DNA of 30,054 bases from an uncultured Bacteroides sp. (GTDB lineage Bacteria; Bacteroidota; Bacteroidia; Bacteroidales; Bacteroidaceae): positions 1-30,054 of the forward strand of contig NZ_CAJULN010000032.1 in assembly GCF_910586915.1 (NCBI RefSeq), read 5' to 3'. Of the stretch, positions 7,544-17,002 are shown piece by piece. Position numbers and translations under genes: made by a program. A model generated the notes under the pieces. It was not told the DNA's origin. It did not search any database and saw nothing but the letters and a program-made list of their open reading frames with translations. Every line of letters starts with the position of its first letter. The first letter of the stretch is position 1.

Positions 7544-10500
7544 ATGAAAAATTCTCTGTATCAGGAATTATTTATAGAAATTAAACAGTTATTCCGTATT
7601 ATGAAAATCACAGTTTTATGCCTGCTTCTATGTGTGGGAAATCTCTTTGCCGTAGGAAGCTATGCGCAGACGGCTCATGTAACGATTGTTGCCAACCATA
7701 TGACGATAGGACAAGTCATCAACGAAATCGAGAGGCAGACAGAGTATCTGTTTGTGTTCGACGTCAAAGATATCGACACCAAACGCAATGTCGGGATAAA
7801 TGCGAAGAATAAGAGTGTCGGTGAAATTCTGAATGACGTGTTTCGGGGGACAGGCGTCCGTTATGTGATGGAGGGTAAAAACATCATGCTTGTAGACGAC
7901 GCCATCTCTAAAAACGAACAGCAACAGGGAACTCCCGTAACCGGTACGGTAAAAGATGAGAATGGCGAACCTGTCATCGGTGCCAACATCAAGGTTGCAG
8001 GAAGCACCATCGGTACCATCACAGACGTCAACGGTTGTTTCAGCATCCATGCACCTGCCAATTCCGTGCTGCAAATCACTTATATAGGTTATCAGACGAA
8101 AACGGTCAGCATCGGTGTACGGAAAGTGATTGATGTGGTTCTGCAAGAGGAGAACGCACAGCTTAATGAGGTGGTTGTAGTAGGTTACGGCACCATGAAG
8201 AAAAAAGATTTGACCGGTTCGGTCACTGCCGTCAAAGGCGACGAGCTTGCCACCCGCCGTACTACCCAACTTTCCACAGCGCTGCAAGGCGCCCTTTCCG
8301 GTGTGACGGTCAGTCGTGAAGACGGTGCTCCCGGAAGTGCTTCTTCCATTCAGATACGTGGCGTCACTACCATTGGCGATTCAAGTCCGTTGGTCATTAT
8401 TGATGGAATACCCGGAGATATCAATTCGGTAAATCCGGAAGATGTGGAAAATATGTCGGTATTGAAAGATGCTGCTTCTGCCTCTATCTACGGTTCCCGG
8501 GCTGCCGCCGGAGTCATTGTTGTCACGACCAAACGTGCCAAAAGCGGCGATGTTGCTTTGAGCTACAATTTTGAGTATGGCTGGGAAATGCCGACCAAAT
8601 TGCCCGCTTACGTCGGAGCGCAACGTTATATGGAAATGGTGAACGAGACACGTTACAACGACAACCCCGATGGCGGATGGTATCAGACATACACCGAAGG
8701 CGACATCGCCGATTGGCAAAAAAACAACGCTGCCAACCCCGACAAATATCCGATGACGGACTGGGGAGATATTCTTTTGAATAGTTCCGCACCCCGGCAG
8801 ACTCATACGCTTAATATCGCCGGCGGAGGGAATGTAATCCGTACCAAAGCCTCTTTCCGCTACGATAAGACCGACGGGCTTTACGTCAACAAAGCGTACG
8901 ACCGTTTTATGGTGCGTGTCAACAATGACTTTAAAATCAATAAATACATTTCCGCCAATTTGGATTTGAATTTCTCCCGCTCCAAATACCTCTCTCCAAA
9001 CTCTAACCCGATGGGAATAGGCGGACGTAAAATCCCTTCAATCTACGCTTCCAAATGGACGAACGGACAATGGGGCGACGTAAAGGATGGCGAAAATATG
9101 CTGGCTAAAATAACGGACGGAGGTACTATTCACACTTGGAATACAACTATCGGAGGCAAACTGGGCCTTGACATCGCTCCTGTCGACGGGTTAAAACTTT
9201 CGGCGGTTGTGGCTCCCAACTTTAACAATGGGAAGAAAAAGACGTTTGTCAGGCAGATTCCCTATACCCGGGCCGACGAGCCGAATACCATTGCCGGTTA
9301 CATGGGCGGTTATCGTACGACAAACCTGAAAGAAGACCGTAACGACAACCACGATATTACGACTCAGTTTTTTGCCAACTATGCCAAGTCGGTGGGGCAG
9401 CACGATTTCTCTGTCATGGCAGGATACGAAGATTACTATGTGAATTGGGAGAATCTCAATGCTTCCAGAGACCAATATCTGCTTACCAACTATCCTTATC
9501 TCGATTTGGGTTCGGAAGATTATCGGGACAATGGCGGCAATGCCGAAGAATATGCCTACCGTTCGTTCTTTGGCCGTCTGACATACAGCTATGCCAACCG
9601 CTATCTTGTTCAAGCCAATCTGCGTCGCGACGGTTCTTCCCGTTTTGCATCCGATTGCCGTTGGAGCAATTTCCCTTCCGTATCACTTGGCTGGGTGGTT
9701 TCCGAAGAGAAGTTTTTCCAGAAAGCCGATATGGACTGGTTCTCTTATCTGAAGTTAAGAGGTTCGTGGGGCAAGTTAGGAAACGAACGTATAGGAACTT
9801 ATGATGAAAATGGAAATTTCATTTATAACTACTACCCCTACCAGGCTGCCATCGACTATAACAACGCCCTGTTTCAGAACGCACAGGGTCTTGTGTCTTC
9901 TGTCATTACCGCCGCACAGCAAAAATACGCAGTCCGGAATATCTCATGGGAAACAACCGAAAGCTGGGATATCGGTCTGGATGCCAACTTCCTGGGTAAC
10001 CGTCTGCACTTCTCTGCCGATTATTATCGGAAAAATACGAAAGATATGTTGCTTGCGTTGGAAATTCCACACTTTATAGGTTATGACAATCCGGATGTCA
10101 ATGCCGGAAATATGCATACTACGGGTTATGACATAGAGATTGGATGGAGGGATACGAAGGGTGATTTTTCCTACTCCGTTTCGGCTAATTTGTCTGACTT
10201 CACCTCGACTATGGGTAATTTGAACGGAACGCAGTTTCTTGGCAACCAGGTGAAAATGGAAGGAAGCGAATATAACGAATGGTATGGATACATGAGTGAC
10301 GGCCTGTTCCTGACCCAAGAAGATGTAGACAACTCGCCCAAACTGAACAACAGCGTTAAGGTGGGCGACATTAAGTACAAAGACATTTCCGGTCCCGACG
10401 GTGTACCCGACGGTATAATATCGCCCGAATACGACCGGGTACTGTTGGGTGGTTCTCTGCCTCATCTCATGTTCGGTCTTACTTTCAATGCCGCCTATAA

Positions 10501-10945
10501 AGGGTTGGATTTTGGTTTGACACTGCAAGGGGTAGGCAATCAGAAGTCGCAAATCAGTGCAGCCATGATTGAAGGCTTGCAGGATAACTGGCTGAATTTC
10601 CCCACCATTCTCGATGGCAATTATTGGAGTGCCCGCAATACGGACGAGCAGAATGCGGCAGTCAAGTATCCGCGTCTGACACGTACCAGCCGCGATGCCA
10701 ATCTTTGTATGTCCGACTATTGGCTTTATAACAGTCGCTACATCCGTCTGAAGAATCTTTCTGTCGGTTATACGCTTCCGAAGGCTTGGACAACCAAAGC
10801 CTGCATGAATTCGGTACGTGTGTATGTAAGCGGCAGCGATTTGTTTACTGTCAGCGGGGCTCCTAAGGGCTGGGACCCGGAAGTCAGTGTAGAGGGTTAT
10901 CCTATCACCACCTCCTTAGTATTTGGTGTTTCAATTAATTTTTAG
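7544..10945 (+). CDS. SusC-family TonB-dependent outer-membrane transporter with STN signalling domain
   Basis: The 1133 residues include all domains of a signalling SusC. An N-terminal extension precedes the signal peptide (hydrophobic core about residues 22-38, cleavage after SYAQ). An STN domain spans about 45-117 (HVTIVANHMTIGQVINEIER). A carboxypeptidase-regulatory-like domain spans about 131-200 (VTGTVKDENGEPVIGANIKV). Then come the plug with LNEVVVVGYGTMKKKDLTGS near 207-226 and SIYGSRAAAGVIVVTTK, and a long beta-barrel ending in Phe (SLVFGVSINF), as outer-membrane proteins do. It imports oligosaccharides with its SusD lid using TonB energy. The STN domain should pass the ligand signal to the FecR protein encoded upstream. 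ATG at 7601, giving MKITVL, is a possible alternative start. The stop is two bases before susD. Confidence 0.95.
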   Translation: MKNSLYQELFIEIKQLFRIMKITVLCLLLCVGNLFAVGSYAQTAHVTIVANHMTIGQVINEIERQTEYLFVFDVKDIDTKRNVGINAKNKSVGEILNDVFRGTGVRYVMEGKNIMLVDDAISKNEQQQGTPVTGTVKDENGEPVIGANIKVAGSTIGTITDVNGCFSIHAPANSVLQITYIGYQTKTVSIGVRKVIDVVLQEENAQLNEVVVVGYGTMKKKDLTGSVTAVKGDELATRRTTQLSTALQGALSGVTVSREDGAPGSASSIQIRGVTTIGDSSPLVIIDGIPGDINSVNPEDVENMSVLKDAASASIYGSRAAAGVIVVTTKRAKSGDVALSYNFEYGWEMPTKLPAYVGAQRYMEMVNETRYNDNPDGGWYQTYTEGDIADWQKNNAANPDKYPMTDWGDILLNSSAPRQTHTLNIAGGGNVIRTKASFRYDKTDGLYVNKAYDRFMVRVNNDFKINKYISANLDLNFSRSKYLSPNSNPMGIGGRKIPSIYASKWTNGQWGDVKDGENMLAKITDGGTIHTWNTTIGGKLGLDIAPVDGLKLSAVVAPNFNNGKKKTFVRQIPYTRADEPNTIAGYMGGYRTTNLKEDRNDNHDITTQFFANYAKSVGQHDFSVMAGYEDYYVNWENLNASRDQYLLTNYPYLDLGSEDYRDNGGNAEEYAYRSFFGRLTYSYANRYLVQANLRRDGSSRFASDCRWSNFPSVSLGWVVSEEKFFQKADMDWFSYLKLRGSWGKLGNERIGTYDENGNFIYNYYPYQAAIDYNNALFQNAQGLVSSVITAAQQKYAVRNISWETTESWDIGLDANFLGNRLHFSADYYRKNTKDMLLALEIPHFIGYDNPDVNAGNMHTTGYDIEIGWRDTKGDFSYSVSANLSDFTSTMGNLNGTQFLGNQVKMEGSEYNEWYGYMSDGLFLTQEDVDNSPKLNNSVKVGDIKYKDISGPDGVPDGIISPEYDRVLLGGSLPHLMFGLTFNAAYKGLDFGLTLQGVGNQKSQISAAMIEGLQDNWLNFPTILDGNYWSARNTDEQNAAVKYPRLTRTSRDANLCMSDYWLYNSRYIRLKNLSVGYTLPKAWTTKACMNSVRVYVSGSDLFTVSGAPKGWDPEVSVEGYPITTSLVFGVSINF

Positions 10946-10947
10946 TC

Positions 10948-12675
10948 ATGAGAAATATGAAAAAGTTACTATTATATATCGGAGGAGTCATAATGTCACT
11001 TTCCTCTTGTCACGATCTTAATTTGAATCCTTTATCAAGCGGTTCTACTGAAAATTGGTACTCTACGGAGACGGAAGTGCAGATGGCTGTTGATGAATTA
11101 TATCGGTATGATTTCTGGCCGGAGGACGGACAACAGCAGACAGACTGGTCGGACGACTACACTTCACGCAATCTGCTGACATCGTTTGACGATGGAACAC
11201 TGAACGGGCAGAACGCTTGGGTCACTGCTCTTTGGTCTAACCAGTACAAGGTTATTTCTCGTGCCAATGCGGTTATTGAGAAATCGCATCGTGCCATCAG
11301 CAACGGAGCATCTGTCGCCACTATCAACCGCTTGGTTGCCGAAGCCCGTTTTCATCGGGCGGCTGCCTACGCCAAACTGATTGTCAAGTTTGGTGACCTC
11401 CCGTTGGTATTGACCGATGTCAGTATTGAAAGCGGACTGACAATGGGGCGCACGGACAAAGCGATTGTATTGCAACAAATCTATGAGGACTTTGATGAAG
11501 CAATCAAAGTGCTTCCGGCTTCTTACGCAGAGCAGCAACGTGCCACTCAGGGCGCAGCGCTGGCCTTAAAAGCCAGGGTTGCCTTAGTGATGGAGGACTG
11601 GGAAACTGCCGCCGTTGCTGCCAAAGCGGTGATGGATTCGGATATTTATCAGTTGCATCCGGACTTTGGTCATTTGTTTCTTTCTACAACCAAAACTTCA
11701 CGTGAGTTCATTTTTAAGATTCCGCGTAACGCCACGTACGACATCTATTTGGGAACAGGCAACGGCGGAGTCAACCAGGTGTACAACGACCTTCCCCGCA
11801 ATGTAGGAGGATGGACACAGACTTGCCCCTCGTGGGAGTTGTTGGCTGCATTTACCTGTACGGATGGCCTGCTTATCGATAAGTCACCTCTTTTCGACCC
11901 ACACAATCCGTTTAAGAACCGCGACCCGCGCTTGGCGGAAACGATTGTGCCGTTCGGCTCCAACCATCTTGGCTACGAATATACTCCGCATCCGGAGCAT
12001 CTGACTTGTATGAATTATAACACAGGAGAAACGGTAAAGAACAACGATACGCGTGCCAATGCCCAATATGCTTCGTTCGACGGCCTGGTATGGAAGAAGG
12101 GGATTGATGATACATGGCTTCAAAATGGTTTCAAGGTAGACCAGGATGTTATCTATTGTCGCTACGCAGAAGTCTTGCTGACCTATGCGGAAGCGAAAAT
12201 AGAACTGAATGAGATAGACAACTCGGTATTGGATGCACTGAACGAAGTTCGTGCCCGGGCGTATGGGGTAGATAAATCCGAAAAGACCCGATATCCGGCG
12301 TTCACTGCTACCGACCAGTCTACGCTGCGCCACCAGCTACGGGTAGAGCGCCGTATGGAAATGGCGAAAGAACATATGCGATATACCGACATTATTCGCT
12401 GGCGGCTTGCAGAGAAGGTGATGAGCCGTAAGACGTATGGTATGCTTTATCCGGCTTCGTTGTGTATTGAACGGGTTTGTGACCAGGGAGATTGGTTTTG
12501 GGCTTTTGCGCCGGATATGGATGAAGATGGTTGTGCCGATTTCTCCAGATTGGAAGCAGCCGGTAAGTGCCAGGCACTTGCTGTACGCAGTTGGAATGAC
12601 CGGCAATATTTATGGCCCGTACCTACAACGGAACTTCAAATTAATAAAAAGCTGAAACAGAATCCCGGTTACTAA
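10948..12675 (+). CDS. SusD/RagB-family glycan-binding lipoprotein
   Basis: This 575-residue surface lipoprotein pairs with the SusC directly upstream. The signal peptide ends in MSLSSC with the lipidated Cys21, followed by HDLNLNPLSSGS, a typical SusD beginning. The middle has the TPR-like helices of the family (AEARFHRAAAYAKLIVKFGD). The C-terminal part has EVLLTYAEAKIELNEID, the block LRVERRMEMAKEHMRYTDII, and a final WPVPTTELQINKKLKQNPGY, which is the usual SusD ending. It captures oligosaccharide at the cell surface and closes over SusC as a lid. ATG at 10957 is an alternative start that gives a shorter and equally good signal peptide. The frame is complete. Confidence 0.95.
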   Translation: MRNMKKLLLYIGGVIMSLSSCHDLNLNPLSSGSTENWYSTETEVQMAVDELYRYDFWPEDGQQQTDWSDDYTSRNLLTSFDDGTLNGQNAWVTALWSNQYKVISRANAVIEKSHRAISNGASVATINRLVAEARFHRAAAYAKLIVKFGDLPLVLTDVSIESGLTMGRTDKAIVLQQIYEDFDEAIKVLPASYAEQQRATQGAALALKARVALVMEDWETAAVAAKAVMDSDIYQLHPDFGHLFLSTTKTSREFIFKIPRNATYDIYLGTGNGGVNQVYNDLPRNVGGWTQTCPSWELLAAFTCTDGLLIDKSPLFDPHNPFKNRDPRLAETIVPFGSNHLGYEYTPHPEHLTCMNYNTGETVKNNDTRANAQYASFDGLVWKKGIDDTWLQNGFKVDQDVIYCRYAEVLLTYAEAKIELNEIDNSVLDALNEVRARAYGVDKSEKTRYPAFTATDQSTLRHQLRVERRMEMAKEHMRYTDIIRWRLAEKVMSRKTYGMLYPASLCIERVCDQGDWFWAFAPDMDEDGCADFSRLEAAGKCQALAVRSWNDRQYLWPVPTTELQINKKLKQNPGY

Positions 12676-12699
12676 ATCCTCTTCTATTTATCTGATTCT

Positions 12700-14658
12700 A
12701 TGTTCAAGACAATTTGTAAATTTGGCTTTTTTCTCTTTCTCTTTATGTTATCGGGATCTATCTATTCGCAAAATAATAGCTGCCTGATACCTCAGGTGGA
12801 GAGTATGCGCTCGAAGAAGGGAACCTTCTCCATAAAGCAGTTGAAAACTATCAGTTTTCCTGCCGAATGGAGGATACCGGGAAGGGCGCTTACCGGCGAT
12901 TGGAAAGAATGGCTCAACCTGTCTGTTGCAATGACGGCTTCCGAAGGCTCTGTCTGTGTAAAGAAAGTCCCGATGCAAGCACCCGAAATGTACACACTGG
13001 AAATCACTCATCGTAATATAATAATAAGAACAGGTGATTTGCCGGGTATGAATCATGCTTTTGCCACTCTTTTCCAACTGCTGCTAAGCGCAAGGGGAGG
13101 GGAGTTGCCGCAACTTGTCATCTGCGACAAGCCTCGTTTTGCCTATCGGGGAGTTATGATAGATTGCAGCCGTCACTTTTGGACAATCGGGCAACTGAAA
13201 AAATATATCAGACAGTTGGCCTTTTTCAAACTCAACACTTTACATCTGCATTTGACGGACAACCAGGGCTGGCGGCTGTATTTGGATAAATATCCCGAAC
13301 TTGCCGCCAAAGGTACGTATTACCGAGCGTTCAAAGAGTTGTCGGGGCAATATTATCGTAAGGACGAACTGCGCGAACTGATTCGCTATGCTGCAATGTA
13401 CGGCATCGAGATTATTCCGGAAGTCGACCTTCCCGGACATTGCTTGGCTTTACTTGCCGCCTTGCCCCAATTATCCTGTAAAGGCGGAGAGTTTGAAGCC
13501 TATCCCGAAGAATCGGACGGAAAGGAACGAAAGAGAGCCGGTGAGAATATGTTGTGTGTGGGAAATCCGAAAACGTATGAATTCGTAGAAGACTTGGTGA
13601 CGGAGCTTGCCGACCTCTTTCCCTCTCCCTTTATTCATTTGGGAGGCGATGAGGTTTCAACTCATATTTGGGAAGAATGTCCGAAATGCCGGCAGCTCTA
13701 CAAAGAACGGAATATGACTTCATGGCACGAACTGCAAGATTACTTCACGCGGCAAGTCAGCCGGATTGTCCGCTCTAAAGGGAAGAAGATGATAGGATGG
13801 GACGAAATTAACGACCGTGGTGCGGCCCATCCTGCCGATGTGCTGATGATTTGGCAACGGGATGGCAGCGAACAGCAAAGAACAGCCTTGAAAAGTGGCT
13901 TGTCGGTTATCATGTCTCCGAAAGACCCCTGCTATCTCGACTTCGGATATTCACGGAATTCTACCCGCAGGCTTTACGAATGGGAGCCTGCCGGCAAGGA
14001 GTGTGCGGATGTGCCGACTCGTCTCGTTAAAGGAGGGCAGGCTAATTTATGGACCGAATTCATTGCTACGCCGCAAGAGGTGGAGAAGATGCTTTATCCC
14101 AGGCTTTGCGCCTTAGCCGAAACGCTGTGGAATACACCGGAAAAGAGAGACTGGAATGACTTCCGGCGGCGCATTGCAGGTTTCGACACAATCTTCGAAC
14201 GGTTGGATATTTCTTCTTTCAAGAAGGAAGATTGGGATAATAGGGGCTTCGTTCCGCAGCACGAACAAGCCTGCCGGCTTGTATCTCCCGCACGTATGGA
14301 AACCAATATGGACGGTATTAAGTATTATAACCCCGAATATGTTTTCGACGGCGACCCGCAAACTTTCTTTGCCACTCCCTACTCACTGGAGAAAGGAGCC
14401 TATTTCACGCTTGTTCTGGAAGAAGCAAGAAGCGTACGCGGAATAAAGGTGTTGTTTGACGCATCGAAGGAACATCCCGAACAGGTACAATTATCTGTCA
14501 GCCGGGACGGGATGCAGTTCGAAAAGGTTCCTGCAACCAACAGCGAGGGTGAGTTGTCGGTCTTGCTTGATTCTCCCGCCCTTGTCAAAGCAGTCAAGAT
14601 AGAACTGACTGCTCCTCTGATGGCGAGATTGAACATCAGGGAGTTTATTCTCCATTAA
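12700..14658 (+). CDS. Secreted GH20 beta-N-acetylhexosaminidase with C-terminal discoidin-like domain
   Basis: This 652-residue glycoside hydrolase removes terminal beta-linked GlcNAc or GalNAc by substrate-assisted catalysis. The signal peptide is about residues 1-23 (cleavage near IYSQ). The small GH20b-type N-domain covers about 28-140. The catalytic barrel begins at FAYRGVMIDCSRHFW (148-161). It contains NTLHLHLTDNQGWRL, the EVDLPGH strand, and HLGGDEV, with Asp317 and Glu318 as the catalytic pair. Tryptophans in VLMIWQRD and ANLWTEF line the sugar pocket. The last 110 residues (EYVFDGDPQTFFATPYSLEK and following) look like an F5/8 type C / galactose-binding domain. It lies 24 bases after susD and is probably co-transcribed. 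It points to host mucin or N-glycans, or chitin fragments, as the diet of this locus. Confidence 0.93.
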   Translation: MFKTICKFGFFLFLFMLSGSIYSQNNSCLIPQVESMRSKKGTFSIKQLKTISFPAEWRIPGRALTGDWKEWLNLSVAMTASEGSVCVKKVPMQAPEMYTLEITHRNIIIRTGDLPGMNHAFATLFQLLLSARGGELPQLVICDKPRFAYRGVMIDCSRHFWTIGQLKKYIRQLAFFKLNTLHLHLTDNQGWRLYLDKYPELAAKGTYYRAFKELSGQYYRKDELRELIRYAAMYGIEIIPEVDLPGHCLALLAALPQLSCKGGEFEAYPEESDGKERKRAGENMLCVGNPKTYEFVEDLVTELADLFPSPFIHLGGDEVSTHIWEECPKCRQLYKERNMTSWHELQDYFTRQVSRIVRSKGKKMIGWDEINDRGAAHPADVLMIWQRDGSEQQRTALKSGLSVIMSPKDPCYLDFGYSRNSTRRLYEWEPAGKECADVPTRLVKGGQANLWTEFIATPQEVEKMLYPRLCALAETLWNTPEKRDWNDFRRRIAGFDTIFERLDISSFKKEDWDNRGFVPQHEQACRLVSPARMETNMDGIKYYNPEYVFDGDPQTFFATPYSLEKGAYFTLVLEEARSVRGIKVLFDASKEHPEQVQLSVSRDGMQFEKVPATNSEGELSVLLDSPALVKAVKIELTAPLMARLNIREFILH

Positions 14659-14660
14659 AA

Positions 14661-16565
14661 ATGAAAAGAAACAAGTGTAAACTAATAGAAACGATTATGA
14701 CCAACAAATTTATATGTATCGTCACCCTCTGCATCCTGCTCTTCCGGTTGAATCTTCAGGCTGCCGATTTGCTTGTCGAAGCAGAGAGCTTCGCTCAAAA
14801 AGGAGGATGGGTGGTCGACCAGCAGTTTATGGACATTATGGGTTCTTCCTACTTATTGGCTCACGGATTGGGTGTTCCTGTTGAGGATGCAAGTACCGAT
14901 GTGCGGCTGCCCGAAACAGGCACCTATCATGTCTATGTGCGTACTTATAACTGGACTGCTCCGTGGCACGAAGGTGAGGGACCCGGGCAATTCGGCTTGT
15001 CTGTAAACGGAAAGCGGCTTTCCTCCCGTTTGGGTATCACCGGAAACCGTTGGATATGGCAATATGCCGGACGGTATCACGCAAGGGAAAGGGATGTCTG
15101 CATTGTACTGCACGATATGAAAGGTTTCGACGGGCGGTGCGATGCCATCTACTTTACTACACAAAAGGACGATGTTCCGCCGGCGGATGTTGAAGCGCTG
15201 GAAGTCTTCCGGCGTACGAAACTCGGTTTGCCGGCTGCCCAACCTACCGAATCGTACGATTTGGTAGTGGTCGGTGCGGGTGTTGCAGGAATCAGTGCGG
15301 CGGTATCGGCTGCCCGTTTGGGATGTAAAGTCGCACTTATCAACGACCGTCCGGTAGTGGGCGGAAACAACAGCTCTGAGATTCGCGTCCACTTGGGAGG
15401 AGCCATCGAAATAGGAAAATATCCGGAACTCGGCGGTTTGCAGAAAGAGTTTGGTCCCGAGAAGGAGGGCAACGCACAACCGGCAGCCAACTACGAAGAC
15501 CAAAAGAAATTGGCGTGGCTGAAAGCTGAAAGTAAGGTTACGCTGTTTCTTAATTACCGGGCGTATTCGGTGAAAAAAGAGAAGGACCGGATAGTCTCTG
15601 TCACCGCCCGTCATATTGAGACGGGTGAAGAGGTGGAATTCTACGGTCATCTGTTTGCCGATTGTACGGGCGACGGGACGGTCGGCTATCTTGCCGGAGC
15701 CGATTATCGCATGGGACGTGAAAGCCGGCACGAATTCGGCGAAAGCATAGCTCCCGACGCAGCAGACAGTTTGGTGATGGGTGCTTCCGTGCAGTGGTAC
15801 GCTGCCGAAGATGCGGCAAAGTCCGTTTTCCCTGAGTTCCGTTACGGTATTACTTTCGGCGAGACGACCTGCGAACCCGTCACTCACGGCGAATGGACTT
15901 GGGAAACAGGTATGAATCGAAATCAGATTACCGATTTCGAACAGATACGCGATTATGGAATGCTGGTTGTCTATTCCAATTGGAGTTATTTGAAGAATCA
16001 CTCCGCACAGAAGAAGAACTACGAAAAACGTTCTTTGCAATGGGTGGCCTACATTGCCGGAAAGCGGGAGTCCCGGCGGTTGTTGGGCGACTACGTCTTG
16101 AAGGAGGAGGATCTTACCAAACATATGGCTCATGAAGACGCCTCTTTCACTACTACCTGGAGCATCGACCTTCACAGGCCCGACCCGGCAAACAGCCGGA
16201 ATTTTCCCGGCTGCGAATTCAAAGCAACTACCGACCATGTAGTGATTTATCCCTATCCCGTACCTTACCGCTGCCTTTATTCGCGCAATATTGACAATCT
16301 GTTTATGGCGGGACGTAATATCAGCGTTACGCACATCGCTTTGGGAACGGTGCGGGTGATGCGTACTACCGGTATGATGGGAGAGGTTGTGGGCATGGCT
16401 GCCTCTTTGTGCAAACAGCATCATACCTTGCCTCGCAACATCTATCGCTACCATTTGGAGGAATTGAAGTCTTTAATGAAAAAAGGGGTAAATAAGAAAG
16501 GATTGCCCAATAATCAGCAGTATAACGAAGGAGGACGGTTGACCAAGAAGCCTGTAGTAAAATAA
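14661..16565 (+). CDS. Secreted FAD-dependent oxidoreductase with N-terminal carbohydrate-binding-like domain
   Basis: The 634 residues split into two parts. Residues 38-168 (LLVEAESFAQKGGW to DAIYFTTQK) look like a CBM6/35-type or golvesin-like beta-sandwich, a fold that commonly binds sugars. Residues 198-600 are a FAD_oxidored (PF12831-type) flavoprotein. The dinucleotide-binding loop GAGVAG is at 205-210, a conserved RPVVGGNNSSEIRVHLGG segment follows, and LFADCTGDGTVGYLAG and NLFMAGRNISVTHIALGTVR are the later FAD contacts. A signal peptide precedes (CIVTLCILLFRLNLQA), so the enzyme acts in the periplasm or outside the cell. An in-frame ATG at 14697 gives a more compact signal and may be the true start. 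It begins two bases after the GH20 stop. Substrate and electron acceptor are unknown; oxidation of a released sugar or glycoside is a reasonable guess. Confidence 0.88.
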   Translation: MKRNKCKLIETIMTNKFICIVTLCILLFRLNLQAADLLVEAESFAQKGGWVVDQQFMDIMGSSYLLAHGLGVPVEDASTDVRLPETGTYHVYVRTYNWTAPWHEGEGPGQFGLSVNGKRLSSRLGITGNRWIWQYAGRYHARERDVCIVLHDMKGFDGRCDAIYFTTQKDDVPPADVEALEVFRRTKLGLPAAQPTESYDLVVVGAGVAGISAAVSAARLGCKVALINDRPVVGGNNSSEIRVHLGGAIEIGKYPELGGLQKEFGPEKEGNAQPAANYEDQKKLAWLKAESKVTLFLNYRAYSVKKEKDRIVSVTARHIETGEEVEFYGHLFADCTGDGTVGYLAGADYRMGRESRHEFGESIAPDAADSLVMGASVQWYAAEDAAKSVFPEFRYGITFGETTCEPVTHGEWTWETGMNRNQITDFEQIRDYGMLVVYSNWSYLKNHSAQKKNYEKRSLQWVAYIAGKRESRRLLGDYVLKEEDLTKHMAHEDASFTTTWSIDLHRPDPANSRNFPGCEFKATTDHVVIYPYPVPYRCLYSRNIDNLFMAGRNISVTHIALGTVRVMRTTGMMGEVVGMAASLCKQHHTLPRNIYRYHLEELKSLMKKGVNKKGLPNNQQYNEGGRLTKKPVVK

Positions 16566-16694
16566 TGGGTTCAACCGTGCGGCAAACTCACTCCAGTCTG
16601 CCGCTCTGCTCTCCTCACACGACCGGTAGTAAAGTTCCTCTTCCTTATGGATAAACTCCTCGGAGAGTATCGGCAATCTTTTCTTTTACCGATT

Positions 16695-16771
16695 ATAAAC
16701 TATAAACGAAGGCTTCATTTATAAAAACGAAACTTGCGTTTATATAAATGAAACCTTCGTTTATAGTTTAT
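16695..16771. repeat. 29-bp inverted repeat with 21-bp phased GAAAC/GTTTA units
   Basis: Arms at 16695-16723 and 16743-16771 are reverse complements with one mismatch in 29 bases and a 19-base spacer. Inside, GAAGGCTTCATTTA, GAAACTTGCGTTTA and GAAACCTTCGTTTA start at 16708, 16729 and 16750, exactly 21 bases apart. The surrounding gap (16566-17002) contains no credible gene. A further palindrome, AAACTT-GA-AAGTTT, lies at 16800-16813. The structure could end transcription of the PUL operon, though no T run follows. The unit shape is related to that of the array at 4.8-5.0 kb, which suggests one repeat family. Confidence 0.7.
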
Positions 16772-17002
16772 GAGCAATCGGCTGGAACTTTACATATGGA
16801 AACTTGAAAGTTTGTCGTTAATCCGTAGAAACTTTATTACCAGTACTTTGCAGGAAAACGACCCGTCGTTTGTTGCCTTTGTTTCCTGTTTCAACGCAAA
16901 TTCCTTGCAAAAATCATCTGCCGTACAATAAATCTCTGTAACTTTAGCCTCTGAGAACGAATGAAACGATTGTATGTCTAATCTGAAAGCTATAATAATC
17001 AT

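Noticed and set aside
14853..16454. 533-codon frame antisense to the flavoenzyme gene
   Set aside because: A shadow caused by the codon bias of the real gene; the + strand frame has clear FAD motifs and operon context, the antisense one has none.
16473..17002. Short - strand frames after the flavoenzyme gene (67 and 70 codons)
   Set aside because: One overlaps the end of the flavoenzyme gene and the other covers repeat-like AT-rich DNA; neither has a plausible start context or similarity.
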